Below, one piece after another: positions 60,013 through 64,000 of a stretch of DNA of 64,000 nucleotides. The first letter of the stretch is position 1. Each line of letters starts with the position of its first letter. The notes under the pieces are model-generated. The model was not told the DNA's origin. It made no database searches and saw only the letters and a list, made by a program, of their open reading frames with translations. The stretch comes from Clostridium guangxiense. Lineage in GTDB: Bacteria; Bacillota; Clostridia; Clostridiales; Clostridiaceae. Where the stretch lies: contig NZ_JAJNKE010000002.1 in NCBI RefSeq assembly GCF_021043395.1, positions 120,056-184,055 of the forward strand, in the 5' to 3' direction. A program made the position numbers and the translations under genes.

Positions 60013-60568
60013 TAATTATAAAAAACCTCCTATTAATCAATCTCGATGCGCATGCAGTTAATGCAAGTGCAGAATTTATCCATATTACATAGTGTATTAT
60101 TTTGATGCTTATACCTAAATATATTGTGGTATATGCAATGCCGGGAATGGCATAGAAAAGTGCAGCTGATGTTCTTCCTATTAAGTCAAATACAAAAAAA
60201 TTTTTTGATTTTGTAGATAAATCTTTTTGTGTGAAGGATGTTATGATAAATACAAAAAGGTTAATAAATACAAGAAGTATAAACCATGCAGGTACAACTT
60301 TTTCTTTGCAGCACAATATAGTCAATGATGAAAATATAAAAAATGAATCTACAAGTACATCTAAAATACTTCCAAAGACTGTGACGGCATTAAAGTATCT
60401 TGCAATTTTTCCGTCTACAATATCAGAAAAGCAAATTAACAAGAAATCAAATACTATAGCTAAATGCATTTTGGTATTTAAACACAATATTATAAATAAA
60501 ATTGTTAAAAATAGCCTAGCTATAGTAAGAATATTAGGAAGCATTTTAAAATATTTATTTTTCTCCAA
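59999..60568 (-). CDS. CDP-alcohol phosphatidyltransferase-family protein
   Basis: A 189-residue membrane enzyme with the full family signature: DGKIARYFNAVTVFGSILDVLVD, that is D-G-x2-A-R-x8-G-x3-D-x3-D (residues ~49-71), coordinating the metal and CDP group. About six helices. It would transfer a phosphatidyl (or other phosphoalcohol) group from a CDP-activated donor to an alcohol acceptor such as glycerol 3-phosphate, inositol or serine; the acceptor cannot be told. It overlaps both neighbours by 14 bp, so it is co-translated in the TetR-controlled unit. Confidence 0.88.
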   Translation of the reverse strand: MEKNKYFKMLPNILTIARLFLTILFIILCLNTKMHLAIVFDFLLICFSDIVDGKIARYFNAVTVFGSILDVLVDSFFIFSSLTILCCKEKVVPAWFILLVFINLFVFIITSFTQKDLSTKSKNFFVFDLIGRTSAALFYAIPGIAYTTIYLGISIKIIHYVIWINSALALTACASRLINRRFFIINEKS

Positions 60569-61109
60569 TTTCGCACCCTAAATTATATGCTTTAGTTTCA
60601 TCGCCCTTTTTAAATTGCAGTTTTTTAGTGACTTTGGTATTATGAATGGGCTTTCCAAGAGAGTTAAGAGGAACAGAGTCATCATTGGCTCCTGTTACAA
60701 ATAAAACAACTTTTTTATCTTGAAAATTACCAACTCTTCTAATATAATCACTTAAAACCGAAGAAGTAGTTCCCATATATACAGGTGAACCGAAAACAAT
60801 TATGTCATATTTGGATATATCAGCTGAAACTTTTTTCCCGGGATAAGTAATAGTAACTTGACAGCCTTTACTGTTTAAACCTTTAGCTACATTATATGAT
60901 ATGTCTTTTGTAAGACTAGACATTTTAGATGGTTGATATACAACAAGTGCTTTGGGGGAATCTGAAATTTTTGCTTTTAAAACATTAATTGTATATTTTC
61001 TTTCTGTATTATTAGAATGTGTAAGAGATGAAAATAGTAATATAGCTACAATAATTAAGGCTATAAATCCTAAAAATAAGGAGAATAGAATTTTAAAAAA
61101 TTTTTTCAT
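60555..61109 (-). CDS. Membrane-anchored flavodoxin-like protein
   Basis: A 184-residue protein with one N-terminal membrane helix (~residues 5-28) and a flavodoxin-like domain starting near residue 53: ALVVYQPSKMSSLTKDISYN stands where the FMN phosphate loop lies, but with few of the usual Thr/Ser residues, then YDIIVFGSPVYMGTTSSVLSDYI, a strong flavodoxin loop, and KVVLFVTGAN. The topology could place the domain on either side of the membrane. It begins 1 bp after the TetR gene ends and overlaps the next gene. An electron-transfer or quinone-related role is possible, but not shown. Confidence 0.82.
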   Translation of the reverse strand: MKKFFKILFSLFLGFIALIIVAILLFSSLTHSNNTERKYTINVLKAKISDSPKALVVYQPSKMSSLTKDISYNVAKGLNSKGCQVTITYPGKKVSADISKYDIIVFGSPVYMGTTSSVLSDYIRRVGNFQDKKVVLFVTGANDDSVPLNSLGKPIHNTKVTKKLQFKKGDETKAYNLGCEIGEK

Positions 61110-61110
61110 G

Positions 61111-61734
61111 TTAAATTTTTCCTCCGATCAGCCCATTTATTATAAATTGTAAATGATGTTCAATTAGTTTTTTCTCTTGTTCTTTAAGGATATCTTTTTC
61201 TATTATTAATCTAGATATAAGACCATAGGTTGATGTCCAGATAATTTGAGCGGTTAATTCAACATCTGTTTTTTTAAATCTACCATTATCAATGCCAATT
61301 TGAATTGAGTTACACAAAGAACCTATAGTTTTTTTGTCTTTTGAGACTCCTTCATAAAGCATCTTTATTCTTAAATTTACATCATCTAAATTGTTTATTA
61401 AAAATACTTTAGACAATTCTTTTTCTTCTAGCATAAATGAGATGTATTTTCTTAATACATTAATAATTGAATTTTCAGGTTTATTTTTATCAATTGGGGT
61501 TTCGTTTATGATTTTAAGAATTTTAGTTTGTTTTCTTTTTATTACGAAACTCAGTATTTCGGATTTATCTTTAAAATAGTGATAAATAATACCTGGAGAA
61601 TATTCTATTTTTGCTGCAATTTTTCTAATTGACAAATTTTCGTAGCCTTCACTTATCAGAATTTCACTTGCGGCATCTATGATTTTTTTTCTTAAAGTTT
61701 CTTTTTCAGCTTCTCGTCTTTCGGAAATTCCCAT
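61111..61734 (-). CDS. TetR-family transcriptional regulator
   Basis: A 207-residue repressor with an N-terminal helix-turn-helix (ILISEGYENLSIRKIAAKIE, then YSPGIIYHYFKDKSEIL; ~residues 18-57) and an alpha-helical ligand-binding domain. ATG 61734 lies after GGAGTG; an in-frame start 18 bp upstream has no ribosome binding site. The gene is the first of a four-gene unit and sits directly behind an inverted repeat (61762-61776), consistent with autoregulation of the membrane flavodoxin, phosphotransferase and membrane-protein genes. Confidence 0.9.
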   Translation of the reverse strand: MGISERREAEKETLRKKIIDAASEILISEGYENLSIRKIAAKIEYSPGIIYHYFKDKSEILSFVIKRKQTKILKIINETPIDKNKPENSIINVLRKYISFMLEEKELSKVFLINNLDDVNLRIKMLYEGVSKDKKTIGSLCNSIQIGIDNGRFKKTDVELTAQIIWTSTYGLISRLIIEKDILKEQEKKLIEHHLQFIINGLIGGKI

Positions 61735-61761
61735 ATTAACACTCCAATGCATTTAAGTACA

Positions 61762-61776
61762 GTTCAATTATTGAAC
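61762..61776. promoter_or_regulatory. Probable TetR operator
   Basis: GTTCAAT-T-ATTGAAC, a perfect 7-bp inverted repeat with a one-base centre, 28 bp upstream of the TetR start codon. A second, looser dyad (AATAAT...ATTATT) follows at about 61785-61804. Confidence 0.65.
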
Positions 61777-61828
61777 GCTGTTTAATAATAGCTTAGCATT
61801 ATTAAATTAGCATGTCAATATTTAAAAT

Positions 61829-61866
61829 AAAAAAGAGAATTCTGTGTACTGAGAATTCTCTTTTTT
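61829..61866 (-). terminator. Terminator of the 3D-domain protein gene
   Basis: AAAAAAGAGAATTCT (61829-61843) and its inverse AGAATTCTCTTTTTT (61852-61866) form a 15-bp perfect stem with an 8-base loop. The A-run on the + strand gives the T-tail on the - strand. Confidence 0.88.
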
Positions 61867-61871
61867 AATCT

Positions 61872-62882
61872 TTAACCTATTATAGTGACTTTAACAGAGC
61901 GTATTCCCCAAGCATTTGCCTCTGCTTCTGTTGGAAAAAATAAATCTATCCTATTGCCTATAATGGCACCTCCAGTATCGGTTGCAACAGCATAACCATA
62001 TCCTTCGATATAAACTTTTGTACCCATTGGTATTACTCTTGGATCTACGGCAATAGTACTGTAACCGCCTGGATTTCTTACAGTCTTGCCTCCAGATGAG
62101 GTGTATCCATCTATGGAATAACCTGTTGCTATCATTATATTTGAGGATTTTGGAGATAATGTCCCTAATAAGGCGATGCTTGTACTACTATTCGAAGATT
62201 TACTAGCATTTGCAGCTTTGGCAGCAGCTTCTTGTCTTGCTTTGGCAGCAGCTTCTTCTGCCCTTTGTTTGTCTATTAGCTGTTTTTCTTTTTCAGTTGC
62301 ACTAGCAAGAAGAGTTTTTTCTTGTTTTATGTCGCTGCTCAATTTTGATAGAGTTGCTTCATTACTAGTTTTTAAATCTTCTAGTTTTTTATTTGCATAA
62401 CTTAATATTTGTTTTTGCGCAAGTATATTTTTTTTCTCTTTTTCAACATTGTTAAGAATGTTGTTATCAAAGTCCATTACACTAGTAACAGTATTTACAT
62501 TTGATAAAAGGTCACTAAAACTTGTAGAAGAGAGCACTAGTTGAAGATAACTGCTTTTTCCATTCATATACATCGCACGTACTCTTTTTTTTAGCAGATC
62601 CTGTTGGTTATTAAGTGCGCTTTCTGTAGTTTTTAATTGTATTTCTGAGTTTTTCATTTCGTTTGCGAGTTTATTCATATCTTTTTTATTATTATCAATC
62701 TTTTTTAGTACACCATTAATTTCATTGTCTAGAGAAGTAACCTTAACCTCTATGGCCTTTTTATTATCTTGAGTTCTTTTCAGTTCATCTGAAGTACTAT
62801 CTGCTGGTGAAGCAAGTACACTGGTATTCAGTGTAAACATTAAAGCTAGTACCATAACAATAGATAATGCTTTTTTATTCAA
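61872..62882 (-). CDS. Secreted coiled-coil protein with C-terminal 3D domain
   Basis: A 336-residue exported protein. The signal peptide (MNKKALSIVMVLALMFTLNT, ending VLASP) is followed by a long PcsB/CwlO-type coiled coil (~residues 30-215), an Ala/Lys and Ser-rich linker, and a 3D domain (~250-336): IMIATGYSIDG, IAVDPRVIPMGTKVYIEGYG, DTGGAIIGNRIDLFF. The three Asp residues of the 3D fold (as in MltA/RpfB-type wall lytic enzymes) are present. Likely a peptidoglycan-cleaving or wall-binding protein. Start TTG 62882 follows AAGGAGGAT. It has its own extended -10 promoter and strong terminator. Confidence 0.9.
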   Translation of the reverse strand: MNKKALSIVMVLALMFTLNTSVLASPADSTSDELKRTQDNKKAIEVKVTSLDNEINGVLKKIDNNKKDMNKLANEMKNSEIQLKTTESALNNQQDLLKKRVRAMYMNGKSSYLQLVLSSTSFSDLLSNVNTVTSVMDFDNNILNNVEKEKKNILAQKQILSYANKKLEDLKTSNEATLSKLSSDIKQEKTLLASATEKEKQLIDKQRAEEAAAKARQEAAAKAANASKSSNSSTSIALLGTLSPKSSNIMIATGYSIDGYTSSGGKTVRNPGGYSTIAVDPRVIPMGTKVYIEGYGYAVATDTGGAIIGNRIDLFFPTEAEANAWGIRSVKVTIIG

Positions 62883-63018
62883 ATGATATCCTCCTTAAAT
62901 ATACTTATTATTTTTAATTAAAGTGATTTGAAATTGTATTACTTATAAATACACCCAATTAAAGAACTTTAAAGTTATATTTTGAGCTCTTGTTATGCAA
63001 AAAATATTAACAGGTCTT

Positions 63019-63027
63019 ATTATACCA
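63019..63027 (-). promoter_or_regulatory. Extended -10 promoter of the 3D-domain gene
   Basis: TGGTATAAT on the - strand (63027-63019), a TGn-TATAAT extended -10, about 135 bp upstream of the TTG start. The long leader has no riboswitch that I could recognise. Confidence 0.55.
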
Positions 63028-63138
63028 TAATATATTGCCAAAGTGTTGTAAAAAATTTACAAATAAAATAAAACTAAATTGAAATTGTAAATTTGTTATT
63101 AAAGTTTTAATAAATACTATTCCTTATAAAGTATTAAA

Positions 63139-63783
63139 TTATAAGGTCAATTTAACGTTTTCAAGTTTAGAAAAAAGAAAATTGTCAATTTTAATTTTAT
63201 CTAAAAAGTTAACAGATTGTTTAAAATTATTTTTTAAAGTTAAAAGGTTATCTTTAAAATATTGAATAAGAGTAGTATTCATATAATTACAATAGGCGAA
63301 ATAGTCTTTGCGTTCTCTTGAATAGTTTTTACATAAGTAGCTTGAGTTTTCTGATAAATTGCGGCATAAATATAGATTGCATTGATGTGGTCTTAATCTA
63401 AAATCAATAGAGCAGCCTTTTGGAGTTATAAAAGAACATTTTTTGAAAAAAAGAGTTTTGTCAAAATTGCCGTATTTTGAGAATTCACCTTCAGTAGAAT
63501 TTTTTGCAAAATTACTATATGCTGTTTTATCAAAGGTACCTTTTACCTCTATAAAATAGTTATGAGTGATTACGTTTTCTTTAGTAATCAACTTAAATAA
63601 AAAATCCTTTTTAAAATTTATTATATTTTTGATATCTATAAGTGAATATTTAGGAAAGTAAAAACAGCAACCACGGTTTATGCCAAGCATATTAGTACTT
63701 TCCATACTGGTGCAATTTTTACAAGAGTTACATTTAAAAATTGGAGTATTATCTAATACCTTATAAGAAAGAATTGATTCCAT
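63139..63783 (-). CDS. YkgJ-like cysteine-cluster protein
   Basis: A 214-residue soluble protein with two Cys groups: FKCNSCKNCTSMES...GCCFYFPKYSL near the N-terminus and CSIDFRLRPHQCNLYLCRNL in the middle, with further Cys residues later (LCKNY, YCNYMN). This C-x2-C-x2-C...CC and C-x5-RPxxC pattern is that of the YkgJ/UPF0153 family, which probably binds zinc or an iron-sulfur cluster. Its function is unknown. It begins at ATG 63783 after AGGAGGC. Confidence 0.8.
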   Translation of the reverse strand: MESILSYKVLDNTPIFKCNSCKNCTSMESTNMLGINRGCCFYFPKYSLIDIKNIINFKKDFLFKLITKENVITHNYFIEVKGTFDKTAYSNFAKNSTEGEFSKYGNFDKTLFFKKCSFITPKGCSIDFRLRPHQCNLYLCRNLSENSSYLCKNYSRERKDYFAYCNYMNTTLIQYFKDNLLTLKNNFKQSVNFLDKIKIDNFLFSKLENVKLTL

Positions 63784-63936
63784 AAAAAGCCTCCTATGTA
63801 AAATTTAATACAAGTATATATTAGCACTTTTGCTTGAATAGTTAAAATTTTATTTATGACATTTGTCATGGTGATAATATTCTTCATGTAACTGTAGTAT
63901 TTGGGGAAAATGATTTATTATAGAAACATAGAAAAA

Positions 63937-64000
63937 CAGAGTACAAAGTACAGAGTACAATGAAGGATGATTTATCTTCCTTACGTCAGATAAATCTTTG
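63937..64000. repeat. Palindromic repeat (family A), copy 4, cut by the window end
   Basis: Left end CAGAGTACAAAGTACAGAGT, then ACAATGAAGGATGATTTATC and CTTCCTTACGTCAGATAAAT. It matches the inverse of the right end of copy 1 and, from TTATCTTCC onward, its left interior exactly. The rest lies outside the window. Confidence 0.82.

Noticed and set aside
62883-63138. ydaO (c-di-AMP) or other riboswitch upstream of the 3D-domain gene
   Set aside because: Long leaders before wall hydrolases often carry one, but none of the conserved G-rich core elements is present. Only an extended -10 promoter could be supported.
1-64000. rRNA, tRNA, prophage or intact insertion sequence
   Set aside because: No sequence with the expected conserved cores or transposase/integrase coding frames was found in the window.

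Overview
The window looks like chromosome of a low-G+C Gram-positive anaerobe, most likely a Clostridium. It is A+T-rich throughout, has strong AGGAGG-type ribosome binding sites, frequent TTG/GTG starts, and clostridial gene types: a PdaA-like deacetylase with a CwlD-like amidase, an anaerobic [NiFe] hydrogenase locus, and a queuosine-precursor operon under a preQ1 riboswitch. I saw no rRNA, tRNA, CRISPR array or intact transposase.

Layout. 0-5 kb: a MarR-regulated ABC-2 exporter operon whose last permease is split by an in-frame TAA, then a MATE transporter. 5-7 kb: lipoprotein peptidoglycan deacetylase plus membrane-anchored amidase. 7-12.6 kb: MacB/BceAB-like ABC transporter with a two-component system. 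12.8-19.4 kb: leucyl aminopeptidase, a divergent MFS/LysR pair, a second MFS, a GNAT enzyme and a truncated MarR behind two large palindromes. 19.5-28.8 kb: SNF2-family helicase (with an internally deleted relic of its own 5' half 2.6 kb upstream), SbcD-SbcC nuclease, and a truncated AlbA_2-type protein. 29-30.5 kb: queF and queT with a preQ1-I riboswitch, then a fragment of a lactonase-type gene. 30.7-33.3 kb: MBOAT acyltransferase plus SGNH-like partner. 33.3-40.3 kb: amidohydrolase, cation efflux protein, an ECF sigma/anti-sigma operon, a KAS III-like protein lacking two catalytic residues, and a chemoreceptor.

40.4-48.6 kb: a [NiFe] hydrogenase locus on the + strand. Small subunit, large subunit, maturation protease, a cytochrome b5-like protein, a HypA-like protein without its zinc domain, HypF (apparently CTG-initiated), HypC, HypD and HypE follow one another. 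The small subunit has Asn at a position that is normally a proximal-cluster Cys, and has an extra Cys elsewhere. Two copies of a palindromic repeat fill the only two sizeable gaps in the locus and even encode the last four residues and stop codon of the genes before them.

48.7-57.2 kb: a methyltransferase, a frameshifted flavodoxin, then on the - strand a mannose-family PTS (IIA, IIB, IIC, IID), a sugar-isomerase-domain deglycase, a LevR-type sigma-54 activator and a HAD phosphatase. A near-consensus sigma-54 promoter and an upstream dyad precede the PTS genes, so this is very likely a sigma-54-driven catabolic operon, probably for an Amadori-type sugar amine. 57.4-64 kb: a CorC/HlyC-like membrane protein, a 385-bp nested palindromic element, a TetR/membrane-flavodoxin/CDP-alcohol phosphotransferase/membrane protein operon, a 3D-domain cell-wall protein, a Cys-cluster protein, and the start of another copy of the palindromic repeat at the window edge.

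All functional calls come from reading the sequence and translations; no database search was run.
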